From a virus, in IMG/VR virus record IMGVR_UViG_3300037189_014561, positions 1 to 43,720 of that record: a DNA stretch of 43,720 nt; one strand, written 5' to 3'. Under the pieces are notes generated by a model that saw only the letters and a program-made list of their open reading frames with translations, ran no database searches and was not told the origin of the DNA. Below, piece after piece: positions 24,342 to 32,169 of the stretch. The translations under genes and the position numbers were made by a program. The stretch's first letter is position 1, and each line of letters starts with the position of its first letter.

Positions 24342-24911
24342 CTAAAAGCCCGTGGATGTCATGTAGGCAAGGCTGTACTGGTGCAGGGTGCAGGAGCCTG
24401 TAGCGACGGTCTGGGTGAAGTTGAAGTCCCAAAGAGTCGTGACTGTGGAGTCAAAGTTTGCACCAACCACAGGGGCAGTGTTGAAGGGCACAGTGATTGC
24501 ACCCGTCCAAGGGCCCGTAGCAACCGCCACAGTTGCGATGAAGGCAGTGGAAACGCAAAGCCCTGTCCAGAAGATATTCGCAGTGGTTCCGATTGCCCTG
24601 ACCGTTCCCCAGCCTTCCAACCACCAGGGGACGTTCGTCTGGGCAGTTGTGTTGAGGTTCAATGCGAGGGTGTCGAAGTTAGCCGTACCTGCGATACCAA
24701 GGTCCCAGCGGGCAGAACCAGGAGTGGTGACGACGCAGGAGATTCTCCCCGCGGCCTTCACATGGATCTGATCCCCAACCTTCATCTTATTCGCGGGCAT
24801 AGTGAACCGCCCCATCGTCGCACCCGCAGTCATCGAGGTACGAGCCGCAGCGGTTATTGCTGTTCCGTCGTTGTTGATGGAGGCAAGAGTTTCCCAAAAA
24901 CCAATAGACAT
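24342..24911 (-). CDS. Beta-rich structural protein, 189 aa
   Basis: Strand-rich, Thr/Ala-rich sequence (GRFTMPANKMKVGDQIHVKAAGRI, VPWWLEGWGTVRAIGTT, TLWDFNFTQTVATGSCTLHQYSLAYM). It resembles small phage head-fibre or decoration-like proteins found upstream of capsid genes. No catalytic motif. Confidence 0.8.
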   Translation of the reverse strand: MSIGFWETLASINNDGTAITAAARTSMTAGATMGRFTMPANKMKVGDQIHVKAAGRISCVVTTPGSARWDLGIAGTANFDTLALNLNTTAQTNVPWWLEGWGTVRAIGTTANIFWTGLCVSTAFIATVAVATGPWTGAITVPFNTAPVVGANFDSTVTTLWDFNFTQTVATGSCTLHQYSLAYMTSTGF

Positions 24912-24912
24912 C

Positions 24913-25161
24913 TTATGGCCTCAGCTTGAGAAGGGTTGGCGCCTGCGCTGCGTTTGCGGAAGCGAGGGCAGTGATTGATCCCATTGCAGCAACAAATTCC
25001 GCTGCGGAAATGTCAGAAGAGGTGAACTCCCCCGCAAGGGCTGTCTCATCCCAACCGAGGGCAGTTGCCATCGCAACCATGTCCTTTGCTTTCGCAAAAG
25101 CCTGCTGTGCAATGGTGATGGTCTGACGGAACTCACCGATGAAGTTTGATTTGCTTGCCAT
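24913..25161 (-). CDS. Small helical hypothetical, 82 aa
   Basis: FIGEFRQTITIAQQAFAKAKDMVAMATALGW followed by SSDISAAEFVAAMGSITALAS; predicted two or three helices. Lies between two beta-rich structural genes with only a few bases spacing, so it probably belongs to virion assembly. Similar small genes occur at this site in related phages. Confidence 0.78.
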   Translation of the reverse strand: MASKSNFIGEFRQTITIAQQAFAKAKDMVAMATALGWDETALAGEFTSSDISAAEFVAAMGSITALASANAAQAPTLLKLRP

Positions 25162-25166
25162 GTTCT

Positions 25167-25610
25167 TTACACCAAGGTGAAGACAGAAGTGTCAAGGCCA
25201 GTGACCTGGAACGTGTCACCATTCGCACCACTCAGGACAAGGCTCGAGCCGTAATCCCACCAACCAATGAGGTCTTTGTTCGTCGCCGTGCCATCGTAGG
25301 CCACACAGGATCTCAGGGTGAAACCAGCACCGGAGGCTGTCCAAGTAGGAATGGCGGAAGTGGTACGCACCGTCTCGGTGCCTGTGGCGTTGCTTTTGAT
25401 ACTTGCACCGCCTGAGTTACCAGTGGTGGTGTATCCGTTTCCGTTCGCAACCTCCGCAGCTGTTGAAGAAGCAAGCGTTGTTGCGTACAGAGCATCTGCT
25501 GCGACCGCAACAGCGGTGTACAGAGCGACCCTGATGATGTTCGTTCCGAAGACATGAGTACCCCCACAAAGCTTGTCCGTGAAGAGGTTGAACTTATTGA
25601 AAGTCGCCAT
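25167..25610 (-). CDS. Beta-rich structural protein, 147 aa
   Basis: The start MATFNKFNLFTDKLCGGTHVFGTNIIRVALYT and the strand-rich remainder (IPTWTASGAGFTLRSCVAYDG, LIGWWDYGSSLVLSGANGDTFQV) match a widespread small structural phage protein type. ATG overlaps the preceding stop (TAATG). Confidence 0.8.
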   Translation of the reverse strand: MATFNKFNLFTDKLCGGTHVFGTNIIRVALYTAVAVAADALYATTLASSTAAEVANGNGYTTTGNSGGASIKSNATGTETVRTTSAIPTWTASGAGFTLRSCVAYDGTATNKDLIGWWDYGSSLVLSGANGDTFQVTGLDTSVFTLV

Positions 25611-25834
25611 TAATTAAATCCTTCCAATTTCCAACCAAGGCGGGCTGGTTCGGCGGTGAGGCCATGGTTTCGCTGAAGATCCGGATCTTTAGGTTGACAC
25701 TTCGCGTGGAAGTTGTGAAGTCCCCTCGTAATCTTATCCTGGATGAGAACATAGTTCTCAAGACCAATCTCCCTCTGACACCCCCTACACACGAGGCCGG
25801 GAACATGAAACTTAACCGTTCTCGCCACCATCAT
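25610..25834 (-). CDS. Small Cys-containing protein, 74 aa
   Basis: Starts inside the 3' end of the portal gene. VCRGC (residues ~15-19) and KCQPKD (~44-49) suggest a partial zinc site like HNH-less finger proteins. Function is unknown. A second ATG follows the first directly. Confidence 0.7.
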   Translation of the reverse strand: MMVARTVKFHVPGLVCRGCQREIGLENYVLIQDKITRGLHNFHAKCQPKDPDLQRNHGLTAEPARLGWKLEGFN

Positions 25835-28091
25835 CCTCCATCATGGCTTCTGCAACAGGAAGAAGGTCACCACCGGGATCAGCCTCCTTCTTAATTTCCT
25901 CGTAGATGGGAGTAAGGCCCGTGATTTCCCTCGTTGTGGGGTCACGTTGGACTTCCATCCTGATAGGTTTCTTCTTGTCCTGATTCTTGAGTTCATCACT
26001 CGTTGTCTTCTGATTTGCGCTCATATTGGCTTGTGCGAGCGTTGTCAGATTTGACTCTCTCGCAATGCGGAGTTTGAGTTCTCTCTCCGCCGCCTGATTC
26101 TTCGCATCCTGCGCCACTCGAGCCATTTCAATCTTCGAGGACACAAGCTTCTCCTGCGCCTTGTGTTGAAGTTCCAACTCCTGCATATGGCCCGCTGCCT
26201 GCGCCTTCGCACCCTCAAGTTTCATCTTCGCCTGCGCCTCAATTTCTTCTGGTGAAGGTTTAGGTGGTGCCGGGGGTGCCTGATCAGGGTCAGTGAAGTA
26301 TAGCTCGACGTGTTTCAGGCCTGTATTCTCAATCACTTTGGCAAGAGTGTTGTAGATGTTCTTCGGGGTCACCAAAGGTGACCCACTCATCAGCGCTTTC
26401 TCCTGAACTGCCAGCACCTGTTGCAGGTGCAACAGCATCTGGTCCTTGTTGTTTGTTCCCAGGGCGACATCCGTCGTCGCCTTCATGTTGGCATTCCAGG
26501 CGGAAGGGTCCACATCCACCCACTTCCCTCTGAGCTGGATGGTCTTCCTTTGATCCTGGTGCTTAACGGTGAGTTTCAGCATCTGCTGGAACATCCCAGC
26601 GATGCCGGTTTCAGCAAAGATTCTCGCGATCAGGAGGATACGTTCCTGCGCCGCACCCATGATCTGGCTAATACCGCTCGCTGTCTTATTCAAAGAATTG
26701 GCGTCGAGCCCCTGATTGTAAGACGTGACACCCGTGGACTTTTCCCGCATCGAGTTGAAGAACTCAAGAGACGGAATGAGTGTGTTGCCGATGGGCTGTG
26801 GCTGCAGCGGCATCACCGCTTCGTTCGGAGGTCCCATCGTTCGAACAATAGCATTCGGGCGATTTGTCAGAAGGTCATCCAAGTTCACCCTGTCCGCATT
26901 CACCACCACTCGATTGTTGTTGATCGAATAGACGTTGTCGAGAAACTGACGGACAATCGTACTTTGAATTCTCTGCCACTGCTGAACAAGGTCATACATG
27001 GAGAGCCCGTAGAACTTATGGGGCATGATATTGGGAGTGACAGACTCAAAAGGCCAATCACCCTCCCATTCCTCCTTCGTGATGATCTCGTACTGATCGC
27101 CAGCAAGAAGAAATCTCCACCGTTCTGCAATTCCGTCCTGATCCACATCCATCAGCGCGTAGCACTCATAGAGCCAGACATATCGGGCAGACTTCTCGGA
27201 CGTGTCCGCGGTGGGGGAGGTGTCCCCATCATAAGAGAACCTCTGCTGGCGCTCCAGGGAGTACTCTCCATCAGTCGCGGCACCCGCGAAGCTTTCAGCC
27301 TTCTCTTTCGACACGCCGAGGGCGATGAGGTCGGAGACGGACTTTCTGCAACGATGAGCGCAGAATCTACTTCCCTGAATCGAGTCCGCCCTCTGGGTGA
27401 GGAGGAACTCTTCAGGGGGCAGGCAGACCACCTTCACCCCTCCGTTCGTCTTCTTTCTCCGGATTTGGAGGTCGCAGACCTCAATCGGACCAGAAGGGAG
27501 AACGAGTTGTTTCGAGGTGTAGGCAATGGGCTCGACTTCTGGGTCCTGAAGCACCGCGTTGCGTTCGAGGATGGTAAGATTTTCATACGTCTCCTTCGTC
27601 ACCGTCTCGGTCTTGTCCCAGAAGATCTTCACCACCCCATTCTTGAACATCAGGGCGTCCTTCATCAGCGTGTAAAGGATTAGAAAGCCTGGATTGTCCA
27701 CCATGAAGACGTGGTTGATGTAGTCGGTGGCCTGTTGGCAGCCGGGTTCGTCGGCAGGAGTTTCGGGACGGAACTGGACGACGGTGTCAGAGCTCATAAA
27801 AATCTTCATGAGCTGAGGAAGAAGGCTCTCAACGGTGTCGCGGAACTCAGTAGTAACTACTGAGCTTCTTCCATCAAGCTCATCCCCATAGGGATCGCCC
27901 ATGTAGTACTTCAACGCCTTCCGGCGGTCCTCTTGGAGCCTTGAAGTGGTCGCAGAACCGGCAGCGGTTGAGATTTCAGCTCGGAGAATGGAGAGGATTT
28001 CCTCATCCTTCATCCCTTGGGTGCCCTCTTCCCCTTCTTCCGTCGCATCTTCGAAGGGATCTTCCGCTTCAACCGTGTTCCGCGTGACCAT
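25812..28091 (-). CDS. Portal protein, P22-like, 759 aa
   Basis: The start used is ATG 28091, which overlaps the previous stop (TGATG). Conserved stretches include YYMGDPYGDELDGRSSVVTTEFRDTVESLLPQLMKIF, EEFLLTQRADSIQGSRFCAHR, PNIMPHKFYGLSMYDLVQQWQRIQSTIVRQFLDNVY and TGVTSYNQGLDANSLNKTASGISQIM, all characteristic of P22-type portals. The C-terminal ~170 residues are a charged coiled coil (EIEAQAKMKLEGAKAQAAGHMQELEL), probably the barrel. Forms the dodecameric DNA gate and binds the terminase. Confidence 0.93.
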   Translation of the reverse strand: MVTRNTVEAEDPFEDATEEGEEGTQGMKDEEILSILRAEISTAAGSATTSRLQEDRRKALKYYMGDPYGDELDGRSSVVTTEFRDTVESLLPQLMKIFMSSDTVVQFRPETPADEPGCQQATDYINHVFMVDNPGFLILYTLMKDALMFKNGVVKIFWDKTETVTKETYENLTILERNAVLQDPEVEPIAYTSKQLVLPSGPIEVCDLQIRRKKTNGGVKVVCLPPEEFLLTQRADSIQGSRFCAHRCRKSVSDLIALGVSKEKAESFAGAATDGEYSLERQQRFSYDGDTSPTADTSEKSARYVWLYECYALMDVDQDGIAERWRFLLAGDQYEIITKEEWEGDWPFESVTPNIMPHKFYGLSMYDLVQQWQRIQSTIVRQFLDNVYSINNNRVVVNADRVNLDDLLTNRPNAIVRTMGPPNEAVMPLQPQPIGNTLIPSLEFFNSMREKSTGVTSYNQGLDANSLNKTASGISQIMGAAQERILLIARIFAETGIAGMFQQMLKLTVKHQDQRKTIQLRGKWVDVDPSAWNANMKATTDVALGTNNKDQMLLHLQQVLAVQEKALMSGSPLVTPKNIYNTLAKVIENTGLKHVELYFTDPDQAPPAPPKPSPEEIEAQAKMKLEGAKAQAAGHMQELELQHKAQEKLVSSKIEMARVAQDAKNQAAERELKLRIARESNLTTLAQANMSANQKTTSDELKNQDKKKPIRMEVQRDPTTREITGLTPIYEEIKKEADPGGDLLPVAEAMMEDDGGENG

Positions 28092-28309
28092 CAGGCTTGT
28101 TCCCACATTTGTTTCCAGATATTCTCTGGATTGTGACCCTTTGCCGCAGCCAACATGTCGTTTGTTGGGCCTGAAGCTGTGAATTTCCAACCCTGGGCTT
28201 CGCAAAGCTCAAGAAGTTGCTTACATTCCACAGTTGTGGCACGGAAACCAAGGATTGCCAATCGGCCTCTAAGGAATGTGGCCTTCTTTTCTACTGAAAG
28301 TTGTGTCAT
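28091..28309 (-). CDS. Small hypothetical between terminase and portal, 72 aa
   Basis: ATG at 28309 overlaps the terminase stop (ATGA), and the stop overlaps the portal ATG, so the three genes are translationally coupled. Pattern TQLSVEKKATFLRGRLAILGF with AKGHNPENIWKQMWEQ; predicted helical. Position suggests a role in packaging. Confidence 0.8.
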   Translation of the reverse strand: MTQLSVEKKATFLRGRLAILGFRATTVECKQLLELCEAQGWKFTASGPTNDMLAAAKGHNPENIWKQMWEQA

Positions 28310-29592
28310 ACGATCCACCTGTTGTCATATTTGAGAGGACGCATCGAGATTTGATCGCTGCGTGGAAGCATTAAGGCGAGAGTTCTGAAGGCGTCTGCAC
28401 CGTGGGAGGCCCAATCGTGTAGGGGACGGTCCGAGAAGACCTTCTTCTTCGCATCCCACTCCCTTCTATAATGCCTCAGGGCCTCAATCCCTAGTTGACA
28501 CCTCAGCGCATTGAAGTTGCACCGCGGAATTAGCAGCCTTGCCGCATTAATTCCCTCTTCCACCTTGGTCCTCGGCACCACAGTGGGGGTTATGCCTAGG
28601 TCGCGGAGGACCTCAGTACGACTTCGGGCAGTCGTTACTTCTCTCTGCTCGACGTCGTGGGGGAAGTAATGAGCCGCGTATATATAATTTCTGCGGAAAA
28701 TTTCCCCAGCATACCAGTCCAACCCCACGCCGGAGTTCTCTACGTAGTCAAAAATATGCACCGCGTCACCTATGAGCTGTGCAAACCAAACGGCGGTGGA
28801 GTCCCCTACACCCAAGTCCCAACCAGTGTAAACTCTCTTTCCCCGCTCATGAACTACTTGCCCCACACGGGAGTCTTTCTGGGCCTCTTCAATCAATTGC
28901 CCGAAGTAGGAACCAACGATGGGGGCCGCCCAGGAGCATTCGTATTCGGCTGCATAGGCCTCAGGGCTCATTTGCCTCCGGGCATCTTCGAGTTCACTGT
29001 GGGGCACAATCCCCGTTGCACTCGCTGGGTGGATGGCAACGTACCAGTCCTTTGCAAACTCAGGCTGAAGAGATCGTTCGTACATGTCGTAGAAATGGTT
29101 CCGGCCTCGCACCGTTCCAATAAAAATTGCATAGCCCAGTCGATCACTGAGCGCAGGGCGGACAACGTCGTTCCAGGCTCGAGGGTCCATATCTCCAAAC
29201 TCATCCAGAACCGCCCCATCGAAGTAGACACCTCGCATTCGATTGTAGTTATCGGCCCCGTAGAGTCTAATTCTACCCCCGTTGGGAAAGTCCACTCGAA
29301 GTTCCCCTTCGTGGTAGGAGATTCCTGGAATGTCCCGGGTGAACTCTTGGAGATAGTTCCACGCGACGTCCTTCGCTTGAGAATATGTTGGAGCGATGTA
29401 GGCAAATCGCGGGGAGGGCTTTTCACAGGTAAGGACTCCTTTTATGAGTTCATTAATACACGCGACTGTCTTCCCACACCTCCGGTGGGCAACCACGAGG
29501 GCCCACCTTTTTTCCCTTTGGTGGAGGGGGAAGAAGATTTCTCTTGGCCGGTAGTTGATCCGGACCTCTTGCGTCCCGTACTCCCTACTCAT
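28306..29592 (-). CDS. terL: Terminase large subunit, 428 aa
   Basis: DNA-packaging motor and nuclease. The ATPase carries Walker A AHRRCGKT (about 35-42) and Walker B VYFDGAVLDEFG (D130, E131), followed by motif III FIGTVRGRN. The C-terminal RNase H-like nuclease begins at YTGWDLGVGDSTAVW (D259). HYFPHDVEQREVTTARSRTEVLRDLG fits the middle nuclease strand. The gene overlaps the small subunit by 8 bp. A copy of the 23-bp GTATATAT motif lies inside the coding sequence at 28678. Confidence 0.95.
   Translation of the reverse strand: MSREYGTQEVRINYRPREIFFPLHQREKRWALVVAHRRCGKTVACINELIKGVLTCEKPSPRFAYIAPTYSQAKDVAWNYLQEFTRDIPGISYHEGELRVDFPNGGRIRLYGADNYNRMRGVYFDGAVLDEFGDMDPRAWNDVVRPALSDRLGYAIFIGTVRGRNHFYDMYERSLQPEFAKDWYVAIHPASATGIVPHSELEDARRQMSPEAYAAEYECSWAAPIVGSYFGQLIEEAQKDSRVGQVVHERGKRVYTGWDLGVGDSTAVWFAQLIGDAVHIFDYVENSGVGLDWYAGEIFRRNYIYAAHYFPHDVEQREVTTARSRTEVLRDLGITPTVVPRTKVEEGINAARLLIPRCNFNALRCQLGIEALRHYRREWDAKKKVFSDRPLHDWASHGADAFRTLALMLPRSDQISMRPLKYDNRWIV
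28678..28700 (+). promoter_or_regulatory. Motif copy 3: GTATATAT / TTTCT / GAAAA element inside terL
   Basis: GTATATAT, AA, TTTCT, GCG, GAAAA on the plus strand, within the minus-strand terminase gene. It is one of the least perfect of the six copies, probably limited by coding. Confidence 0.45.
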
Positions 29593-30028
29593 CCTTCAGT
29601 CCTTCAATTTTTGACGGGGTGAGGCTCTCCACTGGGGCCGTTCCGGCCCCTAGCATCCCGCGTTCCGCGGAGCCTCTGAATGATGCATCCGTCGTTCCGA
29701 CGGGGCTGTGTTCAATGATTCTTCCGGGTTCCTTGAAGCCAGCCGCTGCTGGGCCCTCCCACTTCACGATGAGTTTGGAGATGGGCTCTTCCCCTCCGGT
29801 GTTTTCCTGGACAGCCACTTTCCCGTCGATTCTGTTCGCGATCTCGTTGATCGCGATGTAGTCCCCATTCAGCGCGTCGTGGACGACAATTCTGGCTATG
29901 CGTTCGAGGGCGGTGCCTGTCGGCCCGTCAGCGCGTGCGAGTTCTAGCCTCAAGGCGTCACGCCATGCGCGACCTTGGTTGTTCGAAAGGGGGAGCTGGG
30001 CCTTCAGCCCGGGTTTCTTTTTTGCCAT
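29585..30028 (-). CDS. Terminase small subunit-like protein, 147 aa
   Basis: The ATG at 30028 (MAKKKPGLKAQLPLSNNQG) is preferred over an upstream in-frame ATG that would run into the palindrome array. The core GRAWRDALRLELARADGPTGTALERIARIVVHDALNGDYIAINEIANRIDGK is typical of phage proteins encoded before terL that recognise DNA ends. The C-terminal third is less ordered. It is the first gene of the late block. Confidence 0.82.
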   Translation of the reverse strand: MAKKKPGLKAQLPLSNNQGRAWRDALRLELARADGPTGTALERIARIVVHDALNGDYIAINEIANRIDGKVAVQENTGGEEPISKLIVKWEGPAAAGFKEPGRIIEHSPVGTTDASFRGSAERGMLGAGTAPVESLTPSKIEGLKDE

Positions 30029-30126
30029 GATTAGGGCATATATCAGGAATGGGCAAAAATCACCATGGGCCTGGATCCCGATTTTTGGTTTTTTTGTGGG
30101 CCAGTGACCCGTCGCACCTGAAGGAG

Positions 30127-30407
30127 GTGCGACAAATTGTCGCACCCCTGCGACAAAATGCCGCAGCGGTACCCGGGGGTCAAGCCTGCGACAAATTGAC
30201 CCACCCCCTTGACTGGCGGAAAATCATGCGACACTTTGTCGCATTGACAAAGCGGAAGGGCGCAAAATCATGCGACATATTGACGCAGGTTGAGGGTGCG
30301 ACATAATGTCGCATTGACTCAAAAAACGGCGCAAAGGGGTGCGGCAAAATGACGCAGGGGATTGACACCCATCTAACCCATTGAAATCATGCGGCATCAC
30401 GCCGCAC
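30127..30407. repeat. Array of eight 19-bp palindromes (operator or iteron candidates)
   Basis: Copies lie at 30127-30145, 30148-30166, 30186-30204, 30226-30244, 30270-30288, 30296-30314, 30339-30357 and 30389-30407. The first, GTGCGACAAATTGTCGCAC, is a perfect palindrome; the consensus is RTGCGRCAN-N-NTGYCGCAY. Centre spacings are 21, 38, 40, 44, 26, 43 and 50 bp. Copies 3-8 have TTGAC within or shortly after them. A half site GTCGCACC precedes the array near 30111. A dimeric DNA-binding protein is the natural reader. Confidence 0.92.
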
Positions 30408-30428
30408 CCCCTTGACACCATTTGGGGC

Positions 30429-30456
30429 TCGACCCGGCCGAAAAAATCGGTATGAT
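30429..30456 (+). promoter_or_regulatory. Weak sigma-70-like promoter for the early block
   Basis: TATGAT (30451-30456) is preceded 16 bp upstream by TCGACC (30429-30434), a poor -35. It lies just downstream of the palindrome array, so array-binding protein could control it. Confidence 0.4.
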
Positions 30457-30462
30457 GTAGTC

Positions 30463-30594
30463 ATGGTGATGGTTCGGGTTGATGAACACGGACTCACCGC
30501 AACCGGGTTGACGACTCGGGGGCAAATCCGCCGTGATACGGGTGGCGGCCGACTCGATGGTGGTCCGGACGTTAAAGACGTTGGCATGTGGTGA
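30463..30594 (+). CDS. Possible small leader gene, 43 aa
   Basis: ATG at 30463 sits 7 bp after the TATGAT box, so it would be leaderless; there is no ribosome site. The product is Gly/Arg/Thr-rich with no motif. The stretch may simply be a 5' untranslated leader. Listed with low confidence. Confidence 0.2.
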   Translation: MVMVRVDEHGLTATGLTTRGQIRRDTGGGRLDGGPDVKDVGMW

Positions 30595-30665
30595 CAACCG
30601 ATCATCGAGTCGCATGGATGGTGGTGGTACAATTCCCCAGTCCGTGCCCAAATCGAAAATAGTTG

Positions 30666-30719
30666 GGTGTTGCCCGACTCGCACACCAAGACCATGCGGT
30701 GTGTGGCTCGGGCAACACC
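30666..30719 (+). promoter_or_regulatory. Long leader hairpin upstream of first early gene
   Basis: GGTGTTGCCCGA (30666-30677) pairs with TCGGGCAACACC (30708-30719), a perfect 12-bp outer stem. An inner stem CACACC (30682-30687) / GGTGTG (30698-30703) closes a 10-base loop, with a small internal loop between the stems. It lies ~30 bp before the ATG at 30749. It may be a mRNA-stabilising structure, an attenuator or a protein-binding site. Confidence 0.75.
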
Positions 30720-30748
30720 AAACAACCCGCCCAAAGGAGACTACAATC

Positions 30749-31276
30749 ATGGCGAAGAAAACACAGGTTGAGTTCACGTCGCAGGGTTTCATCACGGAAA
30801 ATCACTGGGATGAGACATTGCTTGGACGCAACGAGTGGAAGTGGGACGACCACTTTGGAATCGAAGGCGACACGATCCGGGAAGACAAGATCCCGTTCGT
30901 GAAGTACCTGATCAGCCGCGGAATTAACGAGTCCGTGCAGAACAGTTACCAAGCGCACGCCAAAGGCACGGGCCTCGAGCCCCGCCGAGTAGCGTTCAAT
31001 CGTCGAGTCGCGGACCTCATGGCAGGCATCTGGGAACGTGCAAAGACGTCCCGCGCCGAGCCGGAAATCGACCTCGATGCGATGACACTCAAAGTCGTCG
31101 TAGCGAAGTCGCTGATGAAGGAATACGACATCAGCCCCGCAGAGTGCAAGGCATTGCTGAAGAGTGTCGAATTCGCGGCCCAGGAAGTTGCACGTCGCAA
31201 CGGACTGGATGCGAAGGAGATCCTCGCCACATGGAAGCAGCGCGCCGAAGACGATCTCAGCGGCCTCCCGATGTGA
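30749..31276 (+). CDS. First early-block protein, hypothetical, 175 aa
   Basis: ATG follows an AAAGGAG ribosome site. The protein is charged and helical (NRRVADLMAGIWERAKTSRAEPEIDLDAM, then KSLMKEYDISPAECKALLKSVEFAAQEVARRNGLD). The C-terminal half could be a small DNA-binding fold, but no clear helix-turn-helix is visible. As the first substantial gene downstream of the palindrome array it is a candidate array-binding regulator or host-takeover protein. Confidence 0.82.
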   Translation: MAKKTQVEFTSQGFITENHWDETLLGRNEWKWDDHFGIEGDTIREDKIPFVKYLISRGINESVQNSYQAHAKGTGLEPRRVAFNRRVADLMAGIWERAKTSRAEPEIDLDAMTLKVVVAKSLMKEYDISPAECKALLKSVEFAAQEVARRNGLDAKEILATWKQRAEDDLSGLPM

Positions 31277-31353
31277 CACGCGGTGCGGGCTTGGACAACC
31301 ATCCGAGCCCCATCCGAGTTTCACACTCACAACACCCAACAAGGAGAGAGACA

Positions 31354-31686
31354 ATGCAAATCAATCTGGATGTGATCGCCGGACTCCACCGCGAAGCCCG
31401 GATCACGGATCAGCTGCCGAAGGCATTCCCATTCCCCCTGACGGTTGAATACTACAACCTGCAAGCGGAGAATTACATGCTCACCCAACCAGTCTACACC
31501 TACCACGCACTGGTTGAACGATACGCCTCGCTCATGAAGTACATGACGAACCATCCTTCACACGTCGAGCCGGACTCGGTGGCACTCCACTGGTTGACAC
31601 CAGACGGGATGTATCCAGTCTTCGGATACAACGAGAAGAGCGGGCTCACCTATCCACTCGGTGACCTGCCCTTCGAACATCCCTAA
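31354..31686 (+). CDS. Hypothetical early protein, 110 aa
   Basis: A strong AAGGAGAG ribosome site precedes ATG. Aromatic-rich sequence (YYNLQAENYMLTQPVYTYHALVERYASLMKY) with no recognised domain. Followed by a structured intergenic element. Confidence 0.8.
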   Translation: MQINLDVIAGLHREARITDQLPKAFPFPLTVEYYNLQAENYMLTQPVYTYHALVERYASLMKYMTNHPSHVEPDSVALHWLTPDGMYPVFGYNEKSGLTYPLGDLPFEHP

Positions 31687-31687
31687 G

Positions 31688-31745
31688 GGATTACACTTCG
31701 AGGGGCCGCATCGCGGCCCTTCATGGATGCAATCCCTGCATCAAA
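31688..31745 (+). ncRNA. Structured intergenic element, copy 1
   Basis: Stem GAGGGGCCGC / GCGGCCCTTC with loop ATC (ten pairs including one G-T wobble). The flanking GGATT and AATCC can also pair, enclosing it, and GATGCA / TGCATC forms an alternative second hairpin. A related copy at 32088 keeps the structure with three compensated pair changes, which supports an RNA function such as processing, stabilisation or regulation. Confidence 0.7.
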
Positions 31746-31778
31746 CCTACCTTGTAACACCCAACGAAGGAGACTGAC

Positions 31779-32087
31779 ATGAGACTCATCCCGAAAGTGG
31801 AGAACACCATGTCGAAAGAAGAAATCGCGAACCAGACTCTCACCATCGAGTCCGGTGTGCCGGTGCCTAGCACCAAGGGCCGGAAGGCATTGTTTCCCGC
31901 ACTCCCCATCCATCGGATGGAGTCAGGAGACTCGGTCGTGATCTGGGGGATCAATAGGGCCTCCCACATCACATCCGTAGCCAATCGGACGCGGAAGACA
32001 GCTGCGAAACTTGGCCGTGAAGTCCGGATCTTCACCAAGCATGTCACGGAAAATGGCAAGCATGGTGTGCGGTTCTGGATCGTCTAG
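31779..32087 (+). CDS. Hypothetical early protein, 102 aa
   Basis: A GAAGGAG site precedes ATG 31779. An N-terminal acidic part (MSKEEIANQTLTIESGVPVPSTKGRK) leads to SGDSVVIWGINRASHITSVANRTRKTAAKLGREVRIFTKHV, a strand-helix-strand pattern with a basic helix that might bind nucleic acid. Similar short proteins occur in other phages; no function was recognised. Confidence 0.8.
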   Translation: MRLIPKVENTMSKEEIANQTLTIESGVPVPSTKGRKALFPALPIHRMESGDSVVIWGINRASHITSVANRTRKTAAKLGREVRIFTKHVTENGKHGVRFWIV

Positions 32088-32144
32088 GATTACACTACGA
32101 GGGGTGGCAACGCCACCCTTCACGGATGCAATCCTGCATCAAAT
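32088..32144 (+). ncRNA. Structured intergenic element, copy 2
   Basis: Stem GAGGGGTGGC / GCCACCCTTC with loop AAC, bounded by GGATT and AATCC as in copy 1. Three stem positions differ from copy 1 on both sides in a compensating way. It lies between two early genes. Confidence 0.7.
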
Positions 32145-32169
32145 GGGCAACACTCAAGGAGATACCTGC

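Larger units (their letters stand above)
30029..30462. promoter_or_regulatory. Divergent control region between late and early blocks
   Basis: About 430 bp with no supported gene. It holds eight 19-bp palindromes (30127-30407), interspersed with TTGAC tracts that look like -35 elements, and a TATGAT -10-like box at 30451-30456. Transcription probably starts outward in both directions. It may also be an origin of replication or a partition site. Confidence 0.75.

Noticed and set aside
30111-30407. Repeat-spacer layout resembling a CRISPR array
   Set aside because: Repeats are short 19-bp palindromes with variable arms and irregular 2-31 bp gaps, and no cas genes are present. The Cas4-like nuclease belongs with the Sak4/SSB recombination set.
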